Source: Poa pratensis
Taxonomy: Eukaryota; Streptophyta; Magnoliopsida; Poales; Poaceae
Length of the DNA stretch: 64,000 bases
Assembly: GCA_947311845.1 (NCBI GenBank)
Contig: CAMZMU010000123.1
Span: 18,721,976-18,785,975 of the forward strand
Reading direction: 5' to 3'
Part shown: positions 1 to 12,737 of the stretch, one piece after another
Numbering within the stretch: the stretch's first letter is position 1
How the letters are laid out: every line of letters begins with the position of its first letter
Notes under the pieces: generated by a model
The model's database searches: none
Seen by the model: only the letters and a program-made list of their open reading frames with translations
Told to the model about the DNA's origin: nothing
Program-made: the position numbers and the translations under genes

Positions 1-165
1 TCGGGTTTTCGTAAACTCACCGAATGCTCCCAGCACTTCGGGTTTTCATGAACATCTCCATTTGCTCCCAGCAACTGGGTTTTATAAAATACTTTCTCGC
101 TGATCGCTCCCAGCGACTCGGGTTTTCTTCCGAAAACATTTCGTCAAAACCAGGCTCCCATCCTA
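1..165. repeat. Imperfect tandem repeats, about 37-42 bp
   Basis: Three to four degenerate units each begin near a CGGGTTTTC block and contain a GCTCCCAGC block about 25 bp later. The array reaches the window edge, so its full extent is unknown. It lies inside the LTR-like sequence described next. Confidence 0.6.
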
Positions 166-3100
166 TAGTTTTGAGGTGAGATATAAGGATATAATACTAG
201 AAAATATAATTTTCTTGATAGCGCCTTCAGTAGAAGGCTTCTCAAGTAAAGACTTATTTATAAACCTATTATATACTAGTAGATATCTTTGGCCAAACAA
301 TATTTTGTAAAAATAGTTTTTGGGTGGCAAAATGCCGCAAAGAAATAAAACATGCATTATTTTATTTTGAAAACAAAACATGCTTTGCATAAATAATAGG
401 ATTTCAGTAGGGTGCTGAGGTGGCTTGCCTTGCTCAGCAAAATGTCCCTGGTCTTGTTCTCCCTCGTAGGCGGGTTCAGCTTCCACTTACTGCTCCTCCT
501 CTTGCGATTCTATCGTACCGGAAAATTAAACGCGACTACCGTTAATTCTAAGTAGCGGGTTGACAACAATCTAAAGTACTTAAACAAAACAGCAAGCATT
601 GCACAAGGCACTAAACTATCACTCAAAAGCAGACAACTTACTTAATTAAAACAGCAACAAACAACAAGTCCATATAACTAAGACAAACAACAAACCACCT
701 AAGCATATATACACAACAACCCTAATAGTTACAAAGGTGGTTTTAACTAAACCCTAAAGCAAAACTCCACTTAGAGTGGTTAGGTCACTTAACAAGGGCT
801 GTTACCGTAGTTTAGGAAATACTTCAGACAAAAGTATCTCTTTAGTTTTCAGGAAATACTTCAGACAAAAGTTAAGTTACTAATTATTTTTATTATTAAA
901 TTATTCCACCAAGTTAAGATAGGGACATTAACAAACTACACATGCTAGTATTAAACTTAAGGACTACCAAGTTCAACTAACAAGGCAAACATATCAAACC
1001 ACACAACCTTGTTTGGCAACTACAAAACCCTTTATTATTTATTTACAAAATAAGGTTAAGGTGATAATTAGACCACCTTTTTGAATCACTTTCAATTTTG
1101 TAAAACTAAACATCACTAATAAACTTAAAACAACCAGTAGCTAAGAAGAACTTTATTAGTGAAGTTTACTTTATTCCAATAATCATGTAATTAAGCAAAC
1201 AAGCATGATTAATTTATTTTATTTCCTTAGGCACTAATAGCATTTTACAACTAACTTCATTTTGTTTTTACTTAAGCACTAACAGTACTAACATATTAAG
1301 AACAACATTAAGTAGTGATCTACAGTACCTTAATATTCCACAAACAACAAAAGAAACAATTTCATAAAAGACCAAATATTTATTTTATCATTTTTACTAG
1401 GCAGAAAACACCCTTTTTAGAGTTTATTAAGTCCAGGGTGTTCTGTTCAGCCAAATTTTATGAAAAGCTAGATTTAGGTTCTTTGTATGAATTAGAAACT
1501 ACTGCAATTGGATTTAGTCCAAAATCTTATTCACAGAAATTTAATTAAATGCTAGAAAACCCTACTGGTCCAAACTTCAAACACATGCCAATTTAAAACT
1601 AAGCATCACCAACACCTGAGGTTAATTTCTACTGAAAGCTTAACTCATAAGCATTTCAAAACAATTGGATTCATCAAATTTGGATTCATAAAACTCAAGA
1701 TAAAATTAGATCTTTGATTCAGACCAGTGGCAGTGCAGTAATTTTCATGCGCGCACAAATTAATATTTTTCAGATCTGCAAGTTGGATGTGGTTCTAAAC
1801 TCATTCCTTTACCACTGTGATTTTTAGTTTGCACAAAATCCAAGTTTAGCTATTTCAAAACGATTTAAACTAGCAGCACAGAAATAGATCTACAGGAAAA
1901 AGAATAAACTGCGGAAAAAAATGTCTCCGGGCCGCTCCTGGGCCAGATCTGGCCGAAGCCAGCCCAGATCTGGGCCTGCGCAAGCCGAAATCGGCCCAAC
2001 TCGGCCTCCCTGCGCGCGCCGCGGGAAAAACGGTCAACGCCCGGCGCGTTCAAACGTGGCCGTCGATCTGGAGATCGACGGCACACGGCCTTCGTCTCCA
2101 ACGCGACGCCGCCGTGGTCGCCTGCAGAGAGAGAAGAGAAGTGCCCGACGGCGGTGCGCTCACCTAGGGCTTCGAGGGTGCAGAGGAGGGGTTGGAGACG
2201 GAGGAGAAGACGACGGCGTGCTCGACGGTGCCCTCAGTCGACGAAGAACTTGTCGGTGTCCATGGCGGTGACGGCTGCGTGTTCCTCGGGTCGGAGTCGG
2301 GGGTGGCTCGCTCGGGCACCTAAAGAGGGAAAAGGAAGCACGGTGAGATGGAGCAGGAGACGCCGCGCTCGGGAGGCCAACAATGGCAAGAAGAGAAGGG
2401 GTGTGGCGCCGGCGAGAGCAGCTCGACGCCGCCGGCCACCGAAGCTTCAATTGCCTCTCACGTGGAGCAGAGAGCTCGGGAGCAAGCTTGGCTTCGTGGG
2501 AGGGGAGAGAGGTGCGAGGGCGAGGTCCTGGAGCAGAAAGGAGAGCAAGAGGGGCAGAAGGGGCGAAATGAGAGCAGTGACCCGATCTAGGGTTTGCTCG
2601 GGTTTTAGAGGGGGAGAGGGGAGCTTGGGGGCTTCTGATTGGTTCCAGGGTGCGGTGGAGAGGGGGACAGAGAGGAGGTGGTCGGGGTGGCGTGTCCTGG
2701 CCAATAGAATGGGAGGGGAGTGAGCTCCCATTCGGCCATGGTGGAAAGTGAGGGGTGGTGAGTGGTGGAGAAGGAGATGGGGAAGTGACATGTGGGCCCT
2801 AGCATGACTAGGATGGTCTCTCTCTGTCCAGCAGTGAGAGAGGTGAGTGTTGGACAGAAATATGGGTCGGGATAAGTTAGGTTTTAGGGGTCGGTTTAGT
2901 GAGAGATGACCAAAGGTCATTAGTTAGACTAGCCCCTAAACCCTAGTTGTGTTAGTGCCAAAACAGGGTGTTAATCACCATCTAAGGACATGACTCGAAA
3001 CTACAAGCACTAAGGATCAACAAGGAACAAAAGCATGTCAAAAACTATTTCTGGTTTGCTTAGTCTAAGGCTCTAGATAGGCTAAAAATTAATAGTAATG

Positions 3101-3361
3101 AAGATAGTCATCCACCATTTTGAAAATAGAATTTTTGAGTTTCTTTTTTTAATCAAAACATAATAAAAGTGGTAAATCTCACTACCATCATAACAAACAA
3201 CATTTAAGCATGATAAATCTCAAATCATACCTCACACCTAAGTGGACACATAATATCCACATAACCACATCCAAAACAAGCAAATTCAGGTACAAGCCAA
3301 ACAATTCAAGAAGCAAGTAATTGAATAAACAATCCAAACAATTAGGGTATAATATACATGC

Positions 3362-3384
3362 ATATATATATATATATATATATA
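3362..3384. repeat. (TA)n microsatellite
   Basis: An uninterrupted run of about eleven TA dinucleotides inside the LTR fragment. Confidence 0.9.
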
Positions 3385-3684
3385 GGTGAGATGGTTACTA
3401 AGGTAGTCAAGGCAAGACTTTAGGGAAGGAGAGTTACACCACTCCTTAGTAATTTTCATCTTGCCATGACATGATTACAAGGGTTATGTTAAAACTTGGT
3501 TGATTTTAGTAGGTGGTCATTTTGAGGTCAAAAATAAAAACAACAAGGCACAACAAGTCAAACTAGGCAATCAAAAAGGAAAACACATCCAAATGCTAGA
3601 GGTTTTGAAAAAGTTTTTGTTGGTTCCAAATTTTGGGTCTTAATTTAGTAAGTTTTTCTTACTTCCAAAATTTGGGACGTTACA

Positions 3685-4048
3685 GAGTCTTCAGAAGAGC
3701 TTTGACGTCCATGATGGAGAGGAAAACATCGTGGAAACATGCGAGGCCCCACTTATTATTGTAAAAGTTCTGTAAAAATTGAACAAATTTCCAATAATTT
3801 CTTTGGTTCCCAAGACTAGATTCAGATAAATTTCGATTTTGCTTTAATATGTTGAATCACAGTCTTTTTTTTGTTGAAAATTAGCTAAATTTCGGAGATT
3901 TTTATGTGCCTAGAAATATTTTGTCCAACCGAAATTCATAACACCGACGTTGAGCTTTCCGGTTGGCGACCCTAACCCCCACCATCTACTTTCCTCCTCA
4001 TTTTTAACCCTCATCGTCATTGGTGGAGGAGGTCATCAAGGTCTCTAA
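3685..4048. other. Intergenic, nothing recognised
   Basis: About 360 bp between the LTR edge and the Tourist element. I see no coding potential, RNA gene or repeat structure. Confidence 0.5.
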
Positions 4049-4346
4049 GAGCAAGTACAATACAATAGTGGGCTTATAGCCCACCTACGTGGCATTTTGT
4101 CTATGTGAATGAGAGAGACATGAAAAGGTAGGAGGACTGGGCTCTCATGCAACAGCCTTGCTCTAAGCGTGCTCCTAGACAAAAATAATAAATATGAGGA
4201 GAGAGATAGAGAGAAAGTTTTACAAAATACGAGTCTAATAGCCAACCTTATAGTCCACTTTATTATATAAGTAATTTTAGATTGTGCTTATAACTGATAT
4301 GGTAGACCCATATAGCCAGCGGTCAGCTATACCATTAGTCATGCTC
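4049..4346. mobile_element. Tourist-type MITE (PIF/Harbinger), 298 bp
   Basis: The ends are inverted (GAGCAAG at the left, CATGCTC at the right, with weaker inner pairing) and are flanked on both sides by TAA (4046-4048 and 4347-4349), the preferred 3-bp target of PIF/Harbinger elements. There is no coding capacity. Confidence 0.7.
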
Positions 4347-4732
4347 TAAAGATGGTGGATTGGGGACATCGGCAGATGCAACAATAATTGTGTTCTTTCT
4401 CCCATGTGAAAACATATGGTCTCGCTTCTCGGGTTAGAATGGCGAAGCGTTTAAGTTGTAATGTATGTCGTGCGCTTGTTCAATGAAACTCCATTGGGAT
4501 TTGGGCAAACCCCTCGTTTGTGCTTGATTCATGGCGTCGGTCCAAACAATATGGTCTTCTGTTTTCCTCCTTTTTTCCATAAACCGCGATTGTCCGACCT
4601 TTATGACCAGTATGTTTCTTATCAAAATCATGGCTGTTTCCATCCTGCTATGCGGTCATTGAGAGATTTTGTCCTTTCTTTTCAGGGTGCTAGGTGGCAT
4701 ACCTATGTTTTAGTGGAGAACAGATACTTGCG
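4347..4732. other. Intergenic, nothing recognised
   Basis: Short reading frames exist on both strands here, but none shows a recognisable domain or codon pattern. Confidence 0.4.
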
Positions 4733-5890
4733 TTTTTTTTTGACAAAGAGAGCTTTATTATTTAAAAGTTTTAATCATTACACCGGCCTGCATAATCAAG
4801 ATACACACAGATTCCACAAGTTCAGATCAAATGAAAATAAAAAGGGTGAAAAACATGTAATCATGGAGAAACTGTAGATCACCTATGGTGATGAAGCCCG
4901 TCTAAAAATCACGCGGCAACCCATGTTGGATAAAAATATTCCTCGCTGTGTCTTCCAACCATACAGACATCTTATTAAATAGGTCTCGATTCTCCACGCG
5001 ATATAGAGGTGACCACAAACGGAGTAAGCTTGTACACCGCTACAAAACTTGTCATTTCTATGAAGCCATAACGGCCAAATGACGGCAACCTCTCCCATCT
5101 ATGTAACAGGTTTCCGAATATATTTGCAACACTACGTGGCGGATACAAGTTAGAATCTATTTGGATGACTGACCATATAGAACGGGTAACTCTGCATTTG
5201 TAGAATAAGTGTCTTATTATCTCACAACACAAACATTGTACTTCCATGCCAATTGTGTTTTACAATTATCTTTGGTAAGGATAAATCTTCTACGAATATA
5301 CCACGCAAATTTTATTTTTTTAGTGGTATCTTCATCTTCCAAAAAAAAAACCAACTAGCACAGATGGCTGAATTAGTGCTCTATTCATGGAATACACTGA
5401 AAATTTACCATTGTGTTGCAGATTCCATGGAATTGGTCGGCCCCTGTAACAGGTTGACCATTCCAATCGCTCTAGGAGAGCATTCCATTACGCTAGTCTC
5501 GGGCCAGTGAAATCTCGTCTAAACATCACATTTGGTGTAGAAGAGTCCATAACCGTAGGTATTGCATCACCCTTGTGAGAGACTATGTTATAGAGTGCTG
5601 GATATTGTTCTGGGAGAGTGGTATTCCTTTTAGAATCTAATTTCTAAGCCATCTCTAATTATAAATGGTCCAAATCGAAAAAAGTGTTTCTTCGTTGCCA
5701 TAGACCTGCCAAAATGAGTCATGAGGCTTCCAGTAAATTTGGGACAATACTTTTGACCGCATTTTGCCAGTCAATATTTTTTTCTCGCTAACTCCCTGGC
5801 ACAAAAATCTTGATCAAACATAATCCAATTTATATAAGACTCCTTTTGGTAGCGGAAGAAAGAAATTATATACGGTACCATATTGCATAT
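4733..5890 (-). mobile_element. Decayed L1-type LINE, 3' portion
   Basis: The plus strand begins with a T-run (the LINE poly-A side) and is collinear over its length with the better preserved LINE at 15435-16800. Minus-strand fragments match the zinc-finger tail that follows plant LINE reverse transcriptases (Cys/His spacing around CLCCEIIRHLFYKC near 5215-5240) and the C-terminal segment containing WPLWLHRND. Frameshifts and stops are frequent, so it is inactive. Similarity to the other LINE ends near 5890, just before a candidate Helitron end. Confidence 0.75.
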
Positions 5891-5915
5891 GTGTGGGCGT
5901 GTGGCAAAAGATTAG

Positions 5916-8900
5916 TCTCCACTACTTATAAACACGAGAACTGTTGTTCGGCTAAAGCCACACCAAAACATGCACCAAATACTGTCTCAACCCCACCAAA
6001 CAGTCCCACAAAACAGAAATCCGGGTGCACTTACCAATTTCCAACGACGGACTCAAACTTCACCCCGATACTTCACCCCACGGAAATCACCCGACGGAAA
6101 ACTGGGAAAAACAAAACCCCGCGATCGTGCCTCCATTCACGCAGAAACCGTCGCCGCCTGGGATCGCCGCCTGGGACGTCGCCTGCGATAGCCGACGAAT
6201 AGCTGCCCGTCGCCTATTACCTCCTCCTCCTCCGATTCCATGGCCTCGAACCGCCAATCTGCTTCCCCCACGACGACGCACGGGATCCCGGACTCCTGCA
6301 TGTGCATCCTTACCTCACCTACGGGATGCAGGATGGGAGCAGTACCAGCGCATCCCATCCATGGCGCGGGCCAGGCGGACTCGACCTTGATGCTCACCGG
6401 CCGCTCTCTCTCTCTCTCTCAAGGAGCTTCGCGACGATCTGCACTTCACCCCACGTTCAGGTATAACACCCGCCCTCCCAAATCACCTAGGCCTATTCAG
6501 ATCTATCTTTTTTTTTTTTTATCGGTGATGCAAAATGGTTCCATGAACCGGTTGTTATGGGATTAACCAGCTAGCGCTACTTCACGAATCCTTGGAAAGA
6601 TAAGATGTACTTGCCCTGAAGAATGGTTCCACGATGTACCTTTGGTTCTTTTGTTCTACGTTGATATCTGATCTATGAATCTTGCAAGCAAACTTTTGTT
6701 TAATAGTCACCCAAGATTGATTCGTGTATGGTGGCTGACAAACTTTGTTTTTTCCCATCTCTCTTCAGCAGATGGGACGAGGAGAACCTCTCAGGGGAGG
6801 CGCTGCTGATGTTGAAGCTGGATTTCAGTGACACGTCTGGGCGGCCTGAGGCAGATGCGCCTCCCCATGCGACAACTGCGGCGCCGCCTCCTCCGCCCTC
6901 GCGCCTCGCTCGCCATCTCGATTCCCCTCTTAATCTCGCCCCGACACCACGCCGCCGCTCCCATCCTCTCTCTCCCGCGAGCGCCACCGCGGCCCATCTC
7001 AACTCTCGCGTGCCCCACCCTGAGCCTCACGAGGATGTGCAAATGCAATAGGATGCTGCAATACATATTCTTGTGCACTCTCTCTGTGACAAAGAAATGT
7101 TGAAAGAGCAGCTTTGGCCTTTGCTGATTGGCGCAGTGCTTTCATCTATTGTCAAAATTTTATCTGTAGGTAGCATGACATCTTATAAGTTCTTTGTTTT
7201 ATTCAGGTTGAGCACATAGAGGTGAGTTCAAACAGCAGCTTTAAATGCTGGAGAACGGGAGGTTTGTTGAACGGAAAATGGAATAATTCATTTTGTTGAT
7301 GTAACAGATTCCTCTGCCAATGGGCGCCTCCTCGACGACCGTTTGCAGACCCTTCTCGATCGTGGATCGTGGTGGCCGATGGGCGACTCCGCAGCGGGAG
7401 CTATGTCCGGGGTGTGACGACCCCGCTGCCTCAGTCGGCTCCTCACCGTCCATCCGCTCGACATCAAGGTACAAGCCAGGATAAAGTTGCTCCTAATCGT
7501 GCTCGCTGCCCTGATCGCGACTCACACATGTAGCTTGCTGCAGGTCTCTATCCACTTGTAAATTTGAATTCTGTTTTTTTTTTTGTTCTGAGCAGGTTTA
7601 AATTCAGATTACGGTGCATTTCAACGGCGTTTCAGATTTGTAGAGATGCTTGAGCTGCAGTTTTCTGCTATTGATGGTAATTCTCAACACCAATCGCACA
7701 TAGTTCCATGGAAATGTTTATTTACCAATAGCAAATAAAGAGTGTGCCATCCTCCAAAAATGTTGTATTATATAGCAGGTGTGATTGGGTATGAGGGGCT
7801 GTGTTTTTGTAGCTCGATAAACTGTGAAATTTTTGCCAATCTAGAAAATATGAGGATGTATGCATATATGCCCCAATAGGGTAGTTGTATAGTAATTCAC
7901 ACGTAGTGGTATGGATTATGGTCATGCTCTGTCCACGGATGCAGATAGCTATGTCAATAAATTGGATATTCTGCGTATACTCTGATGGAAAATTCTCAGA
8001 CACCTATTGATGGGAAGCTTATTGAGACAAGGTATGCTTCTTGTTTCTGTCAAGTATGTTTTAATCTTGTGCCTCGATATCACAAGAACTTGTATGTATT
8101 ACCATTCCTCTTTAGTTCTTTAGTATAGAAATACATCATTCATATTAATTTTTGAGAAACCAAGAACACACGAGTTACTTTAATTTGGGATATTAGTACA
8201 TCATTCATATATTTTGCACATCAAATTTTTGATATGGAAACTGCTACTTTGATCTGATATATTAATCCCTTGGTTGTACATTAGGTCTGCATGTTCTGTT
8301 CGCTGGCTATCCATGATCTGATGGATTTGCTTATGTGGCCGTTTGTGCTTGCTGCTCAAGCTCATACTTCTCTGTTTACAAATTTGTTTGGTACATAGAA
8401 CAAAGTTGATGGTCAGTACAACCCTAATCTGAGAATAATCTTATTTCTGCATGTCCTTCTATGTCTTTAGGACAGATGTGTATTCGTCTATATGGTGGTG
8501 AGAGTGAGGGAACCGCCATCGGCTCGATGACCTTCCATCCACGATTTCAGAAATCATGAGGGGGTAGGGAAAGGAGAACAGTGTGTCTGCATACATGCCA
8601 TGGTTCCCAAAGTAGTGTGGAGCTCGAGCCCATCGCCCCTGCCACGGAAATCTCGGGCTCCAGGCCACATGACTCCTCCGTCATCAGCAGTATCCAGCTC
8701 AATGTCACTGAGAACGGCTGTGTCCTGTGTCTTATTTTCTTACTGCGTTGTCCACCATTTAGGTTGTATCTAAAGCTTGCTCACTACTAAGAAATATATG
8801 TCGTTAGCTGAATCTCACTTTCCTGACACATAGGCATATCGTTCAAAGTCAAAATATACTTGTATCTAATCATGTATCAGAAGTAAACATGTATACTACT

Positions 8901-9020
8901 GATGTTCTTACGCCTGATGTTAGCTGAATATCGTTAGCTTTCACGTTCAAAGTCAAAATATGTTAGCTGAATATCGTTAGCTGAATTTTGGAGACGTGCG
9001 TGCACGTGCAAAGCAACTAG
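5916..9020 (+). mobile_element. Candidate Helitron
   Basis: The right end has the classic Helitron terminus: a GC-rich hairpin (ACGTGC 8994-8999 with GCACGT 9002-9007), nine bases, then CTAG at 9017-9020 followed by T. The proposed left end TCTCCACTACTTATAAAC resembles grass Helitron 5' ends, but the preceding base is G rather than the expected A, so the left border is provisional. The 3.1 kb interior alternates GC-rich exon-like blocks (6120-6460, 6830-7030, 7320-7470) with AT-rich intron-like sequence. This would fit captured gene fragments, but I could not identify any parent gene, and no RepHel helicase is visible. Confidence 0.5.
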
Positions 9021-9154
9021 TCTTGGCAAATTTGTATTCCTTGTCAGGCACTAGACGGATAACACCAACTGGTAGCAATATTTCCTTTTTAGGGTAGATA
9101 AATGGAGTAGGAAATAACTTCCACATGGCGATTTGTAAAAAAAATTGTGGACAA

Positions 9155-9480
9155 TTTTTTTTTAAACGAGGCAAAATACTTGTCATTTTCATTTGTTAAG
9201 AAGGAAGAAATTGTCTAATTAATTAGCGGAAACCCGATAAAAAATCGCTACAAACACGACCGTACAACAAGGCAACCCCGGCCTAACAGGCTACACACGA
9301 AGACTCCACGCAGCCACGCAGGCCACCAAGTAGAAGATTCGACATCGAGGTTGCCTTCAAACTGACATCAGCATCGCTTCTCTACGAGCAAGTGACTCTG
9401 ACTTCACCACCGGCGGCCATCACCGAAGCCCTTGCCGCAACAGAGAAGCGATAACCCTATCGGCCTATGTCAAACAATTG
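9155..9480 (-). mobile_element. 3' end of a LINE/retroposon
   Basis: A T-run at 9155-9163 is followed by about 300 bp of GC-richer sequence. On the minus strand this reads as a 3' UTR ending in poly-A, a common pattern of truncated plant LINEs. No reverse transcriptase is present. Confidence 0.4.
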
Positions 9481-10049
9481 GTAACGACATGTTCAAAGAC
9501 CCAATGACTTATCTTGATTGTCAGGACATAGCGCCTTGCATGGGTTCAGGTGCAGGAATTATCATTTACCTGATCCACAATTTCTTTTGTAACGGGTTGT
9601 AAGCGGTAACGCCATATTAATTTTCTGAAAATTTCTCGTAAATGACCGCACATTTAGTTCCAGGACTAATGCTTTGCTCGGTCCCATCTGATCGGATTGC
9701 TTAAATACAAACACGTTCAGCTATCCTTGGCATGCCATGCTTGGATTCTCTGCTTCCAGGATTATAATGTGTGCCCAGTTAGTGTGGCAAAAAAAATTTT
9801 TTGAGAGGATTTTCTTCTTCTTTCTGAAGAGGTGGTCTTGCAGTTGCCGAATGCTGAGAAATGGCGGGAAACCATGTCCTGAATGTGTTGGCCGTGCGCG
9901 GCGCGGCAGCATATGTACTCTGAACCGTAAGCGACCAGACACAAGAAACAGAGTATTTCAAAACAGAACGTCTCTTTATACCATAGATCACTCTATACAC
10001 TAATACACAGTAGTGCAATAATCCACAACATATCCTTACAGATTGCAAG
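9481..10049. other. 3' flank of EXORDIUM-like gene
   Basis: This holds the presumptive 3' UTR and terminator region of the minus-strand gene to its right. No separate gene or RNA is recognised. Confidence 0.4.
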
Positions 10050-11000
10050 TCACACCAAGGTTGAACATGTGGACGTGGCCGGGTCGAACAGCGCGGGAAG
10101 CAGGTACTTCCTCCCGTGCGCGCCATTGGCGTTGTAACTCGCCCCCGTCGTGGCGTCCACCGCCAGGTTCCCGGCGTACCCGGGGTACGCGCCGCTGCCA
10201 TAGACCCCCGTGCACGCCGTGCACGCCTCCAGCGCCGCCCCCTTGGGCCCCTGGAAGAACCCGTCGCCGAACGGGTTGGTGACGGCGCCGGCCACCATGC
10301 TCGCCACGTTCATCACCATGCCGTCCATGCCCACGTCGCCGCTCGGCGGCACCAGCGCCGGCGCTTGCGGACCGTACACCGGCTTGTGGAACGGCCACGC
10401 GCACTGCCCCGGGCACTGGGAAGCGGAGTTGCCGACCCAGACGTACGCCGTGCGCGCCCTGGCGTCGGACCCGTGCAGGCCACAGCGGCTCATGCAGAAG
10501 CCCTCCACGGCCACGTCCTGCGCGGTGAGCACCAGCGCGATTCCGCCCTTCCTGGGCTTGGCCCTCGACGCCAGCGCCGGGAGCTGCGACAGCTTGAGGC
10601 TCTTCCCGAGCGAGCACTGCTCGTCGGATACCTGGCCGGCGAGCGCCACCTGCGTGCTGCTCTTGGTGGCGGCTTTGTTGGTCTTGGAGAGGTAGAGCTG
10701 GTTGATGGTGTTCCACCACTGCGAGACGGACGGGGTGGGCGCCGGCGAGGCGGAGGTGAGCGAGAGGAGGAAGTCGGAGACGACGGCCTTCTGCGCGGGG
10801 GTGAAGTGGCCGTACCAGAGGACGGAGACCGGGATGGCGCCCCGCAGCACGGTGCCGTTGTGGTACGTGAGGAGCTCGCTGGGCTGCGGCGTGTACAGCT
10901 CCATGAGCCGCCTGGCTCCCAGGGAGCCGTGAGCGAGGCTCAGCAGCAGCGCCGAGACCATTGCGAGTGCAAAGACGTGGCCCGTGTGTGTGGAGGCCAT
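10050..11000 (-). CDS. EXL: EXORDIUM-like secreted protein (PHI-1 family)
   Basis: An intact, intronless frame of 316 aa starts at an ATG and ends with a stop at 10050. Residues 1-29 form a signal peptide (hydrophobic core VFALAMVSALLLSLAHG). The rest matches the phosphate-induced protein 1 domain: SVLWYGHFTPAQKAVV (59-74), the Cys-rich FCMSRCGLHG (168-177) and SQCPGQCAWPFHKP (194-207), NPFGDGFFQGP (242-252), and the C-terminal block [16 protein letters not shown] (289-304). An NGT glycosylation site lies at 48-50. Length is typical of the family. Known members are apoplastic proteins linked to brassinosteroid-responsive cell expansion and carbon status; the biochemical activity is unknown. 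Strong GC3 bias is normal for single-exon grass genes. A related gene lies at 40207-41159 in the opposite orientation. Family call is firm; which orthologue is not. Confidence 0.93.
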   Translation of the reverse strand: MASTHTGHVFALAMVSALLLSLAHGSLGARRLMELYTPQPSELLTYHNGTVLRGAIPVSVLWYGHFTPAQKAVVSDFLLSLTSASPAPTPSVSQWWNTINQLYLSKTNKAATKSSTQVALAGQVSDEQCSLGKSLKLSQLPALASRAKPRKGGIALVLTAQDVAVEGFCMSRCGLHGSDARARTAYVWVGNSASQCPGQCAWPFHKPVYGPQAPALVPPSGDVGMDGMVMNVASMVAGAVTNPFGDGFFQGPKGAALEACTACTGVYGSGAYPGYAGNLAVDATTGASYNANGAHGRKYLLPALFDPATSTCSTLV

Positions 11001-11128
11001 TTTCGTGCCTTTGAGAGCTCGAGCTAGTGAAACTGGCAGGACAAGCTAGAACTACTAGAGCTGATGATTCTTAGTGGAAGAGGTGGAGTACGTGTCTGGG
11101 TGTGGTTTTGCAGACGGGTTTGGGTGGG

Positions 11129-11135
11129 TTTTATA
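11129..11135 (-). promoter_or_regulatory. TATA box of the EXORDIUM-like gene
   Basis: The minus strand reads CACCTATAAAACCC here, about 130 bp upstream of the ATG. That leaves room for a 5' UTR of about 100 bp. Confidence 0.65.
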
Positions 11136-12737
11136 GGTGCGAGCTCCGCGTGGAATGTCATGGCCATGGCACGTCGGAGTTTCGTGCACCCTTCCTGGCC
11201 ATACGGCGGCCCATGCCTTGGGATTTGGGTTTGCGGCCTCTGTTTCCGCTCCGTGTGGCTTTTGAGTTGACTCGGTGGGACGCAGCTGGCTGATTCGTTT
11301 GGACCGACGGCGACGCGCGCTCATAGTACTGTCGTTTCCTCGCACGCCAGACAACGTACTCCATGCATGCAGCTTGGACGAGTGCTTCACCTCATCGCAC
11401 GGAGCAATGATGCAAAAAACGCGATATTATTGTTGAGTACATCCATGATGATGCGTCGATATCAAATTTTCAAAGTCCTGCTGTGATGAGGGATCAAAGC
11501 TAATTAACCGGTGACTTCTCTTTCCAGTGAGCCATAGTAGAATCCCACTTTTGTTTTCATTGGTGATTATTCTAAACAATGTTGTTTCAATATCAAGTAC
11601 AAAGCACGCACACTTTGTTAAATTTTGATTTGCGAGACAATTTTAACCATGAAAAAGTAGTCAGTTTATACTCTACAGGTTTCTATAAAAATGCTTACTT
11701 AAGTATACACTAGACACTGCTATTGAGACCTTAGTTATAATTATAAATTATATAAATGGTGCATCGTATAAAACATAGTTCTTGAACAAACTTCGTTACA
11801 AAATATGGGGTACATTTTAGAATATTTCAATGAATTTAGTACAAACAAAAAAACACAAACTAATATTTAGTATTATTGCTAGAGATGTGGTTAAACTATG
11901 TGAATAAGTAGAAATTAGACTTGTAATGCTATGACACATAGAAGTGTAAAAGTTTAGTATAAATTGTATTCATTTTATTCGCTTCGGGCCAGAATATTTA
12001 TTGGATCAGCGCTGGTGATACCACCAGCACAATCGTGCGAAATCAAAGTGCCACGAATCAAATCCGGACGACAAAGTCTTCATTATATCACTAGCATTTT
12101 TCGTCCAAAATTAGCGTCTGAATGTTCTTCCCACCCATGGTCGCGTGGGAGGAAATAGAAAAAATAACCATAGTTGGATAAATTGTTCTAAAACAAGTTG
12201 ACATCAATTTATTATCGATTGTTACTTGCACATAAAGTATGGAACGGAGCCACAACGACAACAAGCTTGGTTATAAATGGGCTAGGCTGGCGACAAGTCA
12301 ACTCAAGCAATGGTAATAACATATTCTGATGGCACCAGGCGGTGTTGCAGCTAAAAGTAAAATCCAATAAGCATGAATAGAAAGATCCAAAAACAAAAAA
12401 AAAATGTCCTATTTTTTCAAGGCGGATGTGTCTGGCTGCAGCATATTCATCGTTAGCTTAGGAATTCTTCTCCATAATGTGATAAAGCAGTAGCATGCCG
12501 AAGCATCTGCCTGCGAACTCGGTCACGACAGTGTCAATATTCGTATAAAAAACAACGTGGAACTCGAGTGTGAAGAAACAACAAAAAATATCATTTAAAA
12601 GTGTCAACTCCGGATATGAGTTAAACCGTTGTTTACTCCAGTCATATTATTTAATTCTCGAGAAAATATAGAATTAGTAGTTTCGGATCCACATGTAGAC
12701 GTAATACTCCAGAGCACTGCTCAAGATATCGGACAAT
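11136..12737. other. Upstream/intergenic region, nothing recognised
   Basis: The first few hundred bases are presumably promoter of the EXORDIUM-like gene. The rest is AT-rich, without open frames of note, RNA genes or clear transposon ends. Confidence 0.4.

Larger units (their letters stand above)
1..3684 (-). mobile_element. Gypsy LTR fragment, Tekay/Del-like, cut by window edge
   Basis: Read on the minus strand the sequence starts TGTAACGTCCCAAATTTTGG at 3684, the kind of LTR start I associate with long-LTR Del/Tekay Gypsy elements of grasses. The other end lies beyond base 1, so the LTR is at least 3.7 kb if it is a single unit. It contains a TA microsatellite, a GC-rich block at 1900-2750 and a short minus-strand reading frame near 163-486 of unknown meaning. 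The bases after the LTR edge (GAGTC, 3685-3689) could be a target duplication, but the partner is outside the window. Family assignment is inference from the terminus only. Confidence 0.45.

Noticed and set aside
1921..2920. Several overlapping long open frames on both strands in the GC-rich part of the left LTR
   Set aside because: Arg/Pro/Ser-rich translations with no domain; they overlap in several frames, as expected from GC-rich non-coding LTR sequence.
10116..11027. Long plus-strand open frame opposite the EXORDIUM-like gene
   Set aside because: Shadow of a GC3-rich coding sequence; the translation is Arg/Gly-rich without family resemblance, whereas the minus frame matches the PHI-1 family throughout.
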